From the NCBI RefSeq assembly GCF_943169825.2, contig NZ_OW968402.1, positions 2,046,001 to 2,110,000 on the forward strand: DNA of 64,000 bases, written 5' to 3'. A program made the translations under genes and the position numbers. Positions within the stretch are counted from its first letter, which is position 1. Each line of letters starts with the position of its first letter. Under the pieces are notes generated by a model, which had not been told where the DNA came from, did no database searches, and saw nothing but the letters and a program-made list of their open reading frames with translations. Positions 8,633-17,857 of the stretch are shown here, in pieces. This DNA is from Varibaculum prostatecancerukia. GTDB taxonomy: Bacteria; Actinomycetota; Actinomycetes; Actinomycetales; Actinomycetaceae.

Positions 8633-8876
8633 CTGCGGAATAGCGTAGCTAAGCACACCCCAAATTACCTGCTAACACCAGCGGAAATGCCAAAAATGAA
8701 GACACAAAAAATGGGCATTAGCAATGTGCCACAATGCCTGTAGCTAAGGGTTTGCCCGAAGGATGAGGGGAGTGGGCTACCGACTACTGCCCTGGAAAGG
8801 GGCTACTGCCCATTCGGGTATTACCCCGGTATTAGCCTGCTATTAGCCTTTAAGCCCAAGAAAGGATCAAAGCATG
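8633..8876. other. Non-coding region with folding potential
   Basis: No gene is supported here. Between about 8754 and 8818 an outer pair CCCGAA/TTCGGG encloses G-rich and C-rich segments (GGGGAGTGGGC, ACTGCCC twice) that can pair in more than one way. I see no match to a riboswitch that I recognise. Confidence 0.35.
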
Positions 8877-8914
8877 AAAAAGGCGGCCGGAAACTTTTGT
8901 TTCCGGCCGCCTTC
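8877..8914 (-). terminator. Intrinsic terminator for pckG
   Basis: Inverted repeat GGCGGCCGGAAAC / GTTTCCGGCCGCC with a short loop. Read on the minus strand it is followed by TTTTTC, and it lies 44 bases past the pckG stop. On the plus strand the U-tract is poorer (CCTCTATTTTT), so weak two-way use is possible. Confidence 0.8.
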
Positions 8915-8957
8915 CTCTATTTTTCACAAAGGAAAGAGGTAATCACCCACTAGGTGG

Positions 8958-10787
8958 TTACTTCAGAGCCTGCAAACGCTCACGCAGTTTCGCGAGCTCC
9001 TCGGTAATCGCCTTGGGCAGTTTGTCGCCGAACTGCGAGAAGTACTTCTCGGTGTCTTCGGTCTCGGCCAACCAGGCATCGGGATCGATGGCGAACATCT
9101 TGTCCCATTCTTCCCGGCCCATACCAGTGCCTTCCAGGTTGAAGTCCTCGAACTTCGGGTAGTAGCCGGTCGGGCCTTCAATGGCGTCAACCTTGCCAGA
9201 GGCGCGGCGCACGATCCAGTCCAGAACGCGAGCGTTGTCGCCGTAGCCCGGCCACAAGAAACTGCCGTCCTCGTCCTTACGGAACCAGTTAACCTGGTAA
9301 ATCCGCGGGAACTTGTCGCCCACCTTTTCCTGCATTTCTAGCCAGTTACCCCAGTAGTCGGCCATGTTGTAGCCACAGAAGGGCAGCATAGCGAAGGGAT
9401 CGTGGCGCAGAGAACCAACCGCACCTTCAGCGGCAGCGGTCTGCTCGGAGGCTACGGAAGCGCCAATGAACACGCCGTGTGCCGGGGAGTACTGCTCGGC
9501 TACCAACGGAACGTTGGTGGCGCGGCGTCCACCGAACAGGATCGCGGTGACCGGAACGCCCTCGGGAGCTTCCCAATCGGGGCAAACAATCGGGCACTGC
9601 GCAGCCGGAGTGGTGAAACGGGAGTTCGGGTGAGCGGCCTTTTCGCCGGATTCCGGAGTCCAGTCTTTACCATGCCAATCGATCAGGTGATCGGGGGTGT
9701 CCCCATCGATGCCTTCCCACCAGACATCGCCATCATCAGTCAGGGCAACGTTGGTGAAGATGGAGTTTTCCTTCATGGTCTCCATCGCCATCGGGTTGGT
9801 CTTGTAGGAAGTACCCGGGGCTACTCCGAAGAAGCCAGCTTCGGGGTTAATGGCGCGCAAGGTGCCGTCCGGTCCGGGGCGCATCCAGGCAATGTCGTCA
9901 CCAACGGTCTCGACCTTGTAACCGGGGATGGTGGGCTGCAGCATCGCCAAGTTGGTCTTGCCACAGGCAGACGGGAAGGCAGCAGTCACGTGGTACTGTT
10001 CACCGGACTTTTCGTCGGTCAGACGCAGAATCAGCATGTGCTCTGCCATCCAGCCATCGCGGCGAGCCATGGTGGAGGCGATACGCAACGCGTAGCACTT
10101 CTTGCCCAGCAGGGCGTTCCCGCCGTAACCGGAACCGAAGGACCAAATCTCGTTGGTTTCGGGGAAGTGGGTAATGTACTTTTCGTCATTGCAGGGCCAG
10201 GCTTCGTCAGTCTCGCCCTCAGCCAGAGGCTTGCCTACGGAGTGAACCGCAGGAACCCAAGGACGTCCCTCGTTGATGAGATCCATCGCCTTGGCGCCCA
10301 TGCGGGTCATAATCCGCATATTGCAGACCACATAGGGCGAGTCGCTCAGTTCGATACCCAGCTGAGAAATCGGTCCACCCAGCGGTCCCATGGAGAAGGG
10401 GATTACATACATGGTGCGACCAGCCATCGCGCCGTCAAACTTTTCGTGCAGAGTTTCGCGCATCTGCTTGGGATCTGCCCAGTTATTAGTGGGACCAGCA
10501 TCCTCTTCTTTTTCACAGCAAATGAAAGTACGCGATTCTACCCGCGCCACATCGGAGGGCAGCGAGCGAGCCAGGAAGGAGTTGGGGCGTTTCTCCGGAT
10601 TCAAGCGGGTGAACATCCCAGTTTCTACCATGAGATCGGTTAGGCGAGTCCATTCCTCTTCAGAACCGTCACAAAATTCAATCGCTTTGGGTTTTGCCAG
10701 TTCTGCAACTTTAATTACCCAGTCAACTACGTCTTTCGGCGCGTTCTTTGGGGCGGCAGCTAGCACATCTTTCTCGGTCACTGTCAT
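8958..10787 (-). CDS. pckG: Phosphoenolpyruvate carboxykinase (GTP)
   Basis: Converts oxaloacetate and GTP to PEP, GDP and CO2, a key anaplerotic/gluconeogenic step. The 609-residue length and sequence fit the GTP-dependent class: P-loop [14 protein letters not shown] with the hyper-reactive cysteine, [18 protein letters not shown] and the R-x-x-W-rich C-terminus. The start is ATG 10787. Monocistronic, with its own terminator. GTP-type PEPCK is usual in actinobacteria. Confidence 0.96.
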   Translation of the reverse strand: MTVTEKDVLAAAPKNAPKDVVDWVIKVAELAKPKAIEFCDGSEEEWTRLTDLMVETGMFTRLNPEKRPNSFLARSLPSDVARVESRTFICCEKEEDAGPTNNWADPKQMRETLHEKFDGAMAGRTMYVIPFSMGPLGGPISQLGIELSDSPYVVCNMRIMTRMGAKAMDLINEGRPWVPAVHSVGKPLAEGETDEAWPCNDEKYITHFPETNEIWSFGSGYGGNALLGKKCYALRIASTMARRDGWMAEHMLILRLTDEKSGEQYHVTAAFPSACGKTNLAMLQPTIPGYKVETVGDDIAWMRPGPDGTLRAINPEAGFFGVAPGTSYKTNPMAMETMKENSIFTNVALTDDGDVWWEGIDGDTPDHLIDWHGKDWTPESGEKAAHPNSRFTTPAAQCPIVCPDWEAPEGVPVTAILFGGRRATNVPLVAEQYSPAHGVFIGASVASEQTAAAEGAVGSLRHDPFAMLPFCGYNMADYWGNWLEMQEKVGDKFPRIYQVNWFRKDEDGSFLWPGYGDNARVLDWIVRRASGKVDAIEGPTGYYPKFEDFNLEGTGMGREEWDKMFAIDPDAWLAETEDTEKYFSQFGDKLPKAITEELAKLRERLQALK

Positions 10788-11078
10788 TTATCTCTTGCCT
10801 CCTGCGGCACTCGACACGGCAACACTTAGTTGCTCTTGCTCTTCTATTGTCCTTCATCCCCGCCGCATTCTCTACCGTGGAAGTCAAAAACTTCCCTAAA
10901 ATCACTATGACCTGGCTCATATTAAAGGTAACTTTAGGCCGTAGGACACCTTCCTAAGCGATTTTTGAGGAATAACTAAAAGCTTTAAACCCGGCCGCGA
11001 GGGTTATTACAGTATGATGAAAGGAAAGCGAAACAGAGGCGGCGGGTATTTATACCGGCACTCAAGGAGGCAGCGAAA

Positions 11079-11843
11079 GTGAAACGCAAGCGACTTTTAG
11101 CGTTAGCGCTACTGCCCTTGGCACTGTTGCTGTCGGGCTGTGAAGCTAGCACCCAGATGCAGATTTACGAGAATGACACGTACTCGTTTAGTACCCATTT
11201 AACTCAGCCGCGTACCGCTCAAGATATCAAGTGCAAAGACCAGATCCCGGGGATCGAAAATTACCTGAAAACTGCGCAAGTCGCGATAAAGGATAAATCT
11301 AACGATCGGGTTTCTGATTGCACGATTACGGTAAAAGCGCAGCACATTTCCCAGGCGAAGAAACCCTTTGTGACCATTAAACATATAGGCGACAGCTACC
11401 TGGTGAAACTGGAACCGGTGCAGAGCCTAGATTTCTTGGACGCACAAACAGATCAGTTCCGCCTGACTATTACTTTCCCCGGGCCGGTATTGAAAACCGA
11501 CGCCGATTCGGGAGCGCAAGTAAAAGACAATACCGTCACCTGGACCACCCCACAAGCCCTGGTCAAGGGGTTTGAAGTGCGCGGACAAGATCACCCCGGC
11601 ATAACTATGAACCAAAAATGGGGAATCGGGTTCTTGGTGATTCTAGTAGCGCTAGCGGCGGCGCTGGTAATCTTCCGCAAACACCCGCGCATCGCCCCGA
11701 TCTGGAACAAGCTAATGCAGGCTTTGGGAATTATCGGTGCCGCCTGCCGTAATCTTTTCTTCCGCGCTTTAAGCTACTTGGATCTTGGCGGTTCTTCCAC
11801 TGGGCGGCGGACAAAGCGTTCTCGGCGACGAGGACGCAAGTAG
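11079..11843 (+). CDS. LppM-like lipoprotein with C-terminal membrane anchor
   Basis: Begins with a lipoprotein signal (LALLLSGC, Cys near residue 21) and starts at GTG 11079 behind a clear AAGGAGG. The exported middle (~150 residues) is followed by one hydrophobic helix (WGIGFLVILVALAAALVIF) and a basic Arg/Lys-rich tail. This arrangement resembles the actinobacterial LppM family, whose mycobacterial member affects host interaction. The match is architectural and moderate. Single gene with its own promoter region. Confidence 0.6.
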   Translation: MKRKRLLALALLPLALLLSGCEASTQMQIYENDTYSFSTHLTQPRTAQDIKCKDQIPGIENYLKTAQVAIKDKSNDRVSDCTITVKAQHISQAKKPFVTIKHIGDSYLVKLEPVQSLDFLDAQTDQFRLTITFPGPVLKTDADSGAQVKDNTVTWTTPQALVKGFEVRGQDHPGITMNQKWGIGFLVILVALAAALVIFRKHPRIAPIWNKLMQALGIIGAACRNLFFRALSYLDLGGSSTGRRTKRSRRRGRK

Positions 11844-12018
11844 GGTTTTACTTTTTCCTTTACGATTTCCTGGTTCCCATTTCTCCCAATAATCGGGCGT
11901 GTCCCCAAGGGTAGATAATCCTGCAATTTCCTGAGGGCGCTCTGTCGGGTTTGCTCAAAACATCGGTCTAGTTCCAACCTGAGTTTGCTCGTATAGCCTC
12001 ATTCCAAAGGAGCCGGTG

Positions 12019-13092
12019 GTGTCGGAAACTCTACAAACAATCCCTAGGCACGTATCCAGCCAGACTCAACCCGACCCTACCTGCTTGATCTGGGGTTTTA
12101 ACCCTTCTGAAATGCATTTTTTATCCCAAATGCTAACTCTCACCGGTTTTCACTTCACCACTTCACTTTCACCCCCTACCACTGCTTTGCACGCAGTTAT
12201 CGCAGCTCAAACAGCTGACCCTAGGCTTTTCCCACAGAATCTGCCAGTAATTCCAGCGACTTTTTCCAGGGCAACCCCGCCGGCGAAGGGCAACCCCGCG
12301 CCAGCTGCCCTGTCGCAACGGCCCACCGTAGTTCCCCGAGCGACTACATCGCAGACAAACTTGGGTGTAGCTGCTGCTTTCCAGCTTCCCCGGCAGATAG
12401 CGCCCCTACTGGCAAAACTAGATCAGTGCTGCTATCCCCCACGCGGACAGGTAATAAACGTTTTCGGGGTAGAGCCGGGCGTCGGCGCCTCCACGATCGC
12501 TTTTGGCTTGGCAAACAGCGTGAAAAATTCACTCTATGTGGATGCAGCCAGCCAATTTATCTCCTCCAGGCGCACAAAATATGCAAAGGGGCCACGCAAG
12601 CTGGGCTTTTCAACTGTTCCCCACTTTTCTTCTCTCGAGATTGCCAGCGACCTGCTAGTTTCGCGTTTGCGGATAGTTTTGCCTCACCTAGACCAAACTC
12701 GTTTTTTGCAGCTTGATAGCTGGCATCCGTCTCATGTATCCCGGATACTTTCTCTGCTTATTCGCTCATTTTCACTGGTGGTCGTGGATTGGGGTCAGCT
12801 ACAATCTTCGCGCAATCCGCTTGAGTTACCGGGGAAAACCCTGGTGATTCACGATTATCAAACTGCAGCACAAAATCCCCAGACCTTACGCCAACTGCAC
12901 CGTCAAGGGATGCTGCTAGTGAATAATCGTGCTTCAAAACTGATATCCACAAGCGGTAACAGAAAATTTTCTTTACCCCATTGCCGCGAGTTAAAACGCC
13001 TCCAAGCTCAAGGCTTAGGTTCTCAAACCCCGCCTAGCTTCAAGACGCATCTAGCCCGACTTTTGCAGGAAATTTTAGAGGACGGACAATGA
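12019..13092 (+). CDS. Ssd/CpaE-like protein of the Tad locus
   Basis: First gene of a four-gene Tad-type cluster. The middle has a MinD/CpaE-type nucleotide-binding region: INVFGVEPGVGASTIAFGLA (deviant Walker A lacking the usual GGxGKT lysines), VDAAS, and VVVDWGQ in place of Walker B. Actinobacterial Tad loci start with such a protein, called Ssd or helicase/secretion-neighbourhood CpaE-like. The N-terminal ~120 residues are variable. I prefer GTG 12019, six bases after AAAGGAG. The degenerate P-loop makes ATP hydrolysis doubtful. Confidence 0.7.
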   Translation: MSETLQTIPRHVSSQTQPDPTCLIWGFNPSEMHFLSQMLTLTGFHFTTSLSPPTTALHAVIAAQTADPRLFPQNLPVIPATFSRATPPAKGNPAPAALSQRPTVVPRATTSQTNLGVAAAFQLPRQIAPLLAKLDQCCYPPRGQVINVFGVEPGVGASTIAFGLANSVKNSLYVDAASQFISSRRTKYAKGPRKLGFSTVPHFSSLEIASDLLVSRLRIVLPHLDQTRFLQLDSWHPSHVSRILSLLIRSFSLVVVDWGQLQSSRNPLELPGKTLVIHDYQTAAQNPQTLRQLHRQGMLLVNNRASKLISTSGNRKFSLPHCRELKRLQAQGLGSQTPPSFKTHLARLLQEILEDGQ

Positions 13093-14312
13093 ATGGTCTT
13101 CTAGCAGGGCTGTGCCGCTTAGCGAAAAAATCTACTGCGCAGCCAGAAGCGACGGTTTCCAGCTCAGATCTGCGCTTGCAGGTGGCAGCCGGCAGAACTC
13201 CTGCCGAAGTGGTGCGACAAGAAAGTTCCGGTAGTGCGGGAACCGGACAACTCCTAGCAGATTTGGCGAATATAAATTCCTACCTGGCCGGATTTGGCCC
13301 GCTACTTGCTCCCCTGCTGCAAGATCCTTTAGTGACCGATGTGTTGATAAACGGCCCGCAACAAGTTTGGGTAGACAACGGTCACGGACTCTGCAAAGTT
13401 GAAATCAATTTTGGTTCTGAACCGGATTTACGGGCTTTAGCGGTGCGCTTGGCAGGGGCGGCCGGAAAACGCCTGGACGACGCCGCACCGATTGCCGATG
13501 GCACTCTCCCAGGCGGTATTCGCCTGCATGCTGTACTGCCTCCCCTGGCGGTTCCCTCTCCAGTTATTTCCCTGCGCTGTCCCCGCGCCCGCGGACTGAA
13601 CTTTACCCAGCTGGTCAAATCAGGGACGGTAGCTACCGCATTAGCGCCGGTAGTTGCAGCTTTAGTGCAGCGACGCGCCTCCTGTTTTATAGCGGGAGCT
13701 ACCGGCAGCGGGAAAACGACTCTGCTATCTGCCCTGCTGGAACTGGTGCCCCCTAATCAGCGGATTGTCTGTATCGAGGAGGTGTCTGAACTTTTCCCTA
13801 CCCACCCTCACCTGGTTCACCTGCAAGAACGCAGCGCAAATGTGCAGGGCGTAGGCGCGATTCCCATGTCGGATCTGGTGCGGGCAGCTATGCGGATGCG
13901 CCCGGATCGCATCGTGCTAGGCGAATGCCGAGGGGCAGAAGTGCGTGAGGTTCTCTCTGCTATGAACACCGGTCACGAAGGCACTTGGGCAACGGTTCAC
14001 GCTAACGCGGTCACTGATATTCCGGCCCGGCTGGTGGCGCTGGGAGCCCTGGCGCTCATGCCTGAATCTACTATTGGGGCGCAGGTAGTTGCCGGGGTTG
14101 ATGCGTTCTTGCAGATCCGCCGGGTAACTGAGCGCGGGCGAACCCGCCGCTATATTTCCGAGATAGGGATTCCGGTTTGGGCTGATTCCCACTTGTCAGC
14201 ACAGTTAGCATTAAAAGTTACCCCCGAGGGTCAACTGCTGCGAGCGCCCGGATGGCGCTCACTATCTGAGCTGGTGAATATGGACTTTACCCAGCTTGCG
14301 GAGGCGATATGA
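13089..14312 (+). CDS. tadA: TadA/CpaF-family secretion ATPase
   Basis: Hexameric ATPase that powers type IVc (Tad/Flp) pilus assembly or a related secretion step. It has the VTDVLINGPQQVWVD N-terminal motif, Walker A AGATGSGKTTLLSALL, the Asp box (CIEEVSEL), MRPDRIVLGECRGAE (Walker B) and the His box NTGHEGTWATVHAN. Its ATG overlaps the previous stop (ATGA). All catalytic motifs are intact, so the ATPase should work even though no pilin gene is nearby. Confidence 0.92.
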   Translation: MNGLLAGLCRLAKKSTAQPEATVSSSDLRLQVAAGRTPAEVVRQESSGSAGTGQLLADLANINSYLAGFGPLLAPLLQDPLVTDVLINGPQQVWVDNGHGLCKVEINFGSEPDLRALAVRLAGAAGKRLDDAAPIADGTLPGGIRLHAVLPPLAVPSPVISLRCPRARGLNFTQLVKSGTVATALAPVVAALVQRRASCFIAGATGSGKTTLLSALLELVPPNQRIVCIEEVSELFPTHPHLVHLQERSANVQGVGAIPMSDLVRAAMRMRPDRIVLGECRGAEVREVLSAMNTGHEGTWATVHANAVTDIPARLVALGALALMPESTIGAQVVAGVDAFLQIRRVTERGRTRRYISEIGIPVWADSHLSAQLALKVTPEGQLLRAPGWRSLSELVNMDFTQLAEAI

Positions 14313-14983
14313 ACTGGGGAACCACCATTTTATTAACGTTTTTACTGTTGGTTGCGGGGATTCCTTGGCATTTACCGGATGCGCTGGCACCGGAAAGGAA
14401 GGGCGCATATCTATCTAGGCTTACCGTACTTTTTGAGCGCACCACCGCTTTCTTCAGGCGACGCTTTGGAGTGAAACCACACCTGTCCGCCGCAGTAGTC
14501 GAAGTTGCTAGCCGCCTAAATGCGGGAGCCGATTCCACTTCGGCCTGGGTGAAAACCTTGCCGCGACACGGATTTGCTTGCCCAAAAACTGCGAGCACAG
14601 CTGATCTGCAGGTCGCTATCGAACCCTATTTAACCACTTGGGAACAGGCATCCCTCACCGGGTTACTCGCCGCGCTACGTTTTTCTGAGGCAGTTGGCGC
14701 TCCCCTATCCGAGGTACTCACTGGTTGCGCCGACTCTCTTACCGAGGCTTCGCGGGCTGCTCGCGCCCGCAAACTTGCCCTAACCGCCCCGAAAGCCTCG
14801 GCCACTATTTTGGGGCTTCTCCCCTTAGGAGGAATCGCTCTCGGCGCGGTGCTAGGAGCCAATCCTTTGCGAGCTATTTTTTCCGGGGGATTAGGGACAA
14901 TCAGCGCTTTGCTCGGTCTGATTGCCCTATGCGGCGGAATGTTGTGGATGTTTCGCCTTGTAGCTCGGGCTGAAAAGGCCTAG
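14309..14983 (+). CDS. TadB-like type II/IV secretion F-domain protein
   Basis: Inner-membrane platform protein of the T2SS-F family. At 224 aa it is short, as is usual for the actinobacterial TadB. An N-terminal hydrophobic helix, a cytoplasmic stretch with GLLAALRFSEAVGAPLSEVL (typical T2SF motif), and two C-terminal helices are visible. The start overlaps tadA by four bases (ATGA), so translation is coupled. Assignment rests on position and the F-domain motif. Confidence 0.75.
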   Translation: MNWGTTILLTFLLLVAGIPWHLPDALAPERKGAYLSRLTVLFERTTAFFRRRFGVKPHLSAAVVEVASRLNAGADSTSAWVKTLPRHGFACPKTASTADLQVAIEPYLTTWEQASLTGLLAALRFSEAVGAPLSEVLTGCADSLTEASRAARARKLALTAPKASATILGLLPLGGIALGAVLGANPLRAIFSGGLGTISALLGLIALCGGMLWMFRLVARAEKA

Positions 14984-14985
14984 TC

Positions 14986-15513
14986 ATGTTTTTTCTAGCT
15001 ATCTGGATTTTTCTAGGAGCCTTACCCTGGTTCCTACCTCGGCGTTCCTCCCTGGAATCTACCGTTAGTCCTAAACAGACAGCCCCTATCGACCCGGCAG
15101 TAATCCTCGATTTGGCGAGTGCGGGGCTGGCTGCCGGGTCTTCGATTCCCCGGGTACTTTCCGCCCTGGCTACTGCCTGCCAGGAACCGCGCTTAGCAGT
15201 GGTTTCACGCGCGCTTATTTTCGGGGTTGCCTGGGAGGATGCCTGGAGTCTGCTAACCCAGGGCGACAAGAGTCCCGAATGGGCAAAGTATCTGTCCCAG
15301 GCACTAGAGCCGGCCTGGAAAGATGGAGTAGCGCCTGACGCTTTGCTGAAAGGAGCCGGAATTAGGGTGCGAGCCGGCAAAGACCAGCGCGCTCGCCAGG
15401 CCGCCCAAAAGCTATCGGTGCGCCTGGTGGTTCCCCTAGGAATCTGCCAGTTACCGGCATTTATCCTCCTAGGGATAGTGCCGGCAATTCTGGCGGGACT
15501 AGAGAAACTCTAG
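14986..15513 (+). CDS. TadC-like type II/IV secretion F-domain protein
   Basis: Second platform protein, 175 aa. The N-terminal helix is followed by LDLASAGLAAGSSIPRVLSAL, typical of the TadC F-domain, and the protein ends in a hydrophobic helix (LGICQLPAFILLGIVPAILA). It starts two bases after the TadB-like gene and is the last gene of the operon. Its stop overlaps the stop of the convergent brnQ by four bases, so the usual downstream pilin and TadE/TadF genes are not here. Confidence 0.75.
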   Translation: MFFLAIWIFLGALPWFLPRRSSLESTVSPKQTAPIDPAVILDLASAGLAAGSSIPRVLSALATACQEPRLAVVSRALIFGVAWEDAWSLLTQGDKSPEWAKYLSQALEPAWKDGVAPDALLKGAGIRVRAGKDQRARQAAQKLSVRLVVPLGICQLPAFILLGIVPAILAGLEKL

Positions 15514-16952
15514 CTGTCCGAATCAGACGATTGTGCCGCGCTTGCCTGCGCTTTACCTGATTCGTCTAACTCGTCCTCGTTCAAAGCTAATCCCGCGCTC
15601 ACCAGGGACTGGTTACGCTCGCGCGCCACCGCGTCATAGTCGTATGCTTGCTTCATCCGGCCTTGGGCAAGATCAATAATCAGGCCGAGCACCAACATAG
15701 CCAAGGAGGGTATTAGCCACCCCAACCCTAGCGAGGCCAGCGGAATCGTGCCGTCAATCCACTTCTCCATTACCCCGGCAGCTTTCAAACCATCGAAGAG
15801 ACCGAAGATTCCGGCTACCCAGACCGACAATCGGTAAGCCCAAAACATATGGCCGGGGATAAAGATATCCAGGATGCAGGTGATCACCAGCATGATGGTG
15901 ATGGGGTAGCAGAACATCATAACCGGAATAATCACATTCACCAGCGCCTCTAACCCCAGGTTGGCGATTGCTAGAGATACTACTACGTGCAGCACCACCC
16001 ATACGGGACGGGAAACGTTCGGGAACAATCCCCTAAAGAACTGGGTCGAAGCCTCAACTAGCCCAATGGCAGTAGTCAGACAGGCCAAGATGGCGATAGC
16101 GCCCAATATGACCCTGCCAGTCGAGCCGAACAGGTGCTGCGCCGCGAAGGCCAGACCTTCCCCACCGTCCTTAACGTCAGGGTTCAACCGACCCACGCGC
16201 GATCCCACCATCGACAGGCCGAAATAGACCAGCCCCAGGAAGAAAGCAGCGATTACGCCAGAAAGAGCAGTCACCCCGAAAAGTTGCCTTCCGGGTTTGA
16301 AGCCTTTCTGTCGCAGCGCCCTAATAATCACTACCCCGAACACGAAGGAAGCGATGGCGTCCAAAGTGCCATAGCCGTCAAAAATTCCCTTCAAAGTGGG
16401 GGTGGAAGCATATTTTTCAATCGGCGCAGCCTCCGAAGGAGACATCGAAGCCACCGCAGCAATAATCATTACTGCCAACAGAATCAACAGCGCCGGAGTT
16501 AGCAGACCTCCGATACGATCCAATACGTTGCGCGGATTCAGACACAGGTAACCAGCAATCCCGAAGAAAACCAGAGTGTAAACGAATAGCCACAGGTGGG
16601 AATCACCTGCAGTGGATTGGAATGACATCGCATAGGAGGCAGCTCCCGTACGCGGAATCGCATACAGCATCCCAGTAGAGAGGAAGATCAGCCAACAAAA
16701 GACCAAGCCGGGATAGTGAGCAATCCGTTCAATAATCCCCAACACCCCGGAGGAGGAAGTTGCAGCGGCAATCATCCCCGCCATCGGTAACAGCACCCCG
16801 GTGAGCATAAAACCAATGGTGGCCGGTACTTGTTCGGCCCCTGACTGCACCCCGATCATCACTGGGAATATCAGGTTGCCGGCGCCGAAGAACATGGCGA
16901 ACAACGCCAACCCGGTAACCACTACATTGCGAACACGTGTATTGCTATTCAT
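15510..16952 (-). CDS. brnQ: Branched-chain amino acid:cation symporter (LIVCS family)
   Basis: Na+- or H+-coupled importer of Leu, Ile and Val. The 480-aa protein has about twelve membrane helices and the hallmark N-terminal GLALFAMFFGAGNLIFP, followed by GVLLPMAGM. A hydrophilic acidic C-terminal tail (~50 aa) is cytoplasmic. The start is ATG 16952. It is transcribed alone, converging on the Tad operon with a four-base overlap. Confidence 0.93.
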   Translation of the reverse strand: MNSNTRVRNVVVTGLALFAMFFGAGNLIFPVMIGVQSGAEQVPATIGFMLTGVLLPMAGMIAAATSSSGVLGIIERIAHYPGLVFCWLIFLSTGMLYAIPRTGAASYAMSFQSTAGDSHLWLFVYTLVFFGIAGYLCLNPRNVLDRIGGLLTPALLILLAVMIIAAVASMSPSEAAPIEKYASTPTLKGIFDGYGTLDAIASFVFGVVIIRALRQKGFKPGRQLFGVTALSGVIAAFFLGLVYFGLSMVGSRVGRLNPDVKDGGEGLAFAAQHLFGSTGRVILGAIAILACLTTAIGLVEASTQFFRGLFPNVSRPVWVVLHVVVSLAIANLGLEALVNVIIPVMMFCYPITIMLVITCILDIFIPGHMFWAYRLSVWVAGIFGLFDGLKAAGVMEKWIDGTIPLASLGLGWLIPSLAMLVLGLIIDLAQGRMKQAYDYDAVARERNQSLVSAGLALNEDELDESGKAQASAAQSSDSDS

Positions 16953-17121
16953 GGCTTAGTATTCTCCACTCTCAATTTTTTCAACCGTTCTAGTGTCGCA
17001 AAGCCCCGCCTCGATTCAAAATAATCTTCCCTTATTGAATACTGGGTTACTATGTGTTAAGCAGTAAGTTTGTTCTTTTGAATGTGGTCAAATTTACAAA
17101 TGACCAGGTGAGGTGAGATCT

Positions 17122-17814
17122 ATGCACACTGACGCGCAGATTTCCCCCCTCGATGAATATTTCCAACACTTATCCGCCTTGCTCTCCCTTACCCCGATCC
17201 TGCGCCGTAATCAAGTAATCCGGGCTGTTCGCCTCGCGGCGCGGCAGATGGAGGAAACCGGAGCTCTGCCTGCCCCCTATACCCGCGAGCAACTTCATGC
17301 TTATCTGGGTACTCCCGAACAGGTGGTGGCCATAGCAGATGCGGATGTAACCGTGATTGCAGCTGGCAACGGCACCCAAGTTATCCAGGCGGCAGAGAAT
17401 GCTAAATTCGCAGAGGCGCCTTGGGGAAAGGCTGCTGCCAAGGTGCGCTCCGAGGACGCACGACGACTGCGCAAATATGGTCAACTGATAGGTTGGGGAG
17501 AAACCCTGCCGACAGCACCGGTGCAACCGGATTTACTAGACAGCAAAATTGAATCGCTGGTTAATTCAGACCGCGCCCGGCATAACCTTTTCGCCTACGT
17601 TTTGCCGATTGCCTTTGGAATAGCCTGCATAGCTACCGCCCTGCTAGTTCCCTTAGGGTTCTTCTTGGGGATGTTTGCCTTGGCATTATTGTTTTACCTT
17701 TGGCGCAAGCAGATTTCTCCCCTGTGGCCGCGCATCTTCTGTGCTTTGGCTACCCTGTTTGCCATTGTTTGCACCGTGGTCGCTACTTTGCGCCTGCTCG
17801 GCTATGACTCTTAG
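17122..17814 (+). CDS. Membrane protein with HAAS-like N-terminal domain
   Basis: A 230-aa protein. The helical N-terminal half has a pattern like HAAS/DUF1700 modules (LDEYFQHLSALL..., then YLGTPEQVVAIADA), often found in partners of PadR-type regulators. Three hydrophobic helices form the C-terminal third. No padR-like gene is beside it here. I chose ATG 17122 behind AGGTGAG rather than GTG 17113. Function unknown; the HAAS relation is a pattern-level inference. Confidence 0.5.
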   Translation: MHTDAQISPLDEYFQHLSALLSLTPILRRNQVIRAVRLAARQMEETGALPAPYTREQLHAYLGTPEQVVAIADADVTVIAAGNGTQVIQAAENAKFAEAPWGKAAAKVRSEDARRLRKYGQLIGWGETLPTAPVQPDLLDSKIESLVNSDRARHNLFAYVLPIAFGIACIATALLVPLGFFLGMFALALLFYLWRKQISPLWPRIFCALATLFAIVCTVVATLRLLGYDS

Positions 17815-17857
17815 GGGCGCCTGCTTTCTTATTACAGCTTTTAGGCATCGCTAGTTT

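Noticed and set aside
8874-8942. 22-codon frame with an AAAGGA site before pckG's terminator
   Set aside because: It runs through the terminator stem, so its codons are set by the hairpin; no conservation argument is available.
9402-10643. 413-codon plus-strand frame opposite pckG
   Set aside because: It mirrors codon bias of a strongly conserved gene on the other strand and shows no protein motif.
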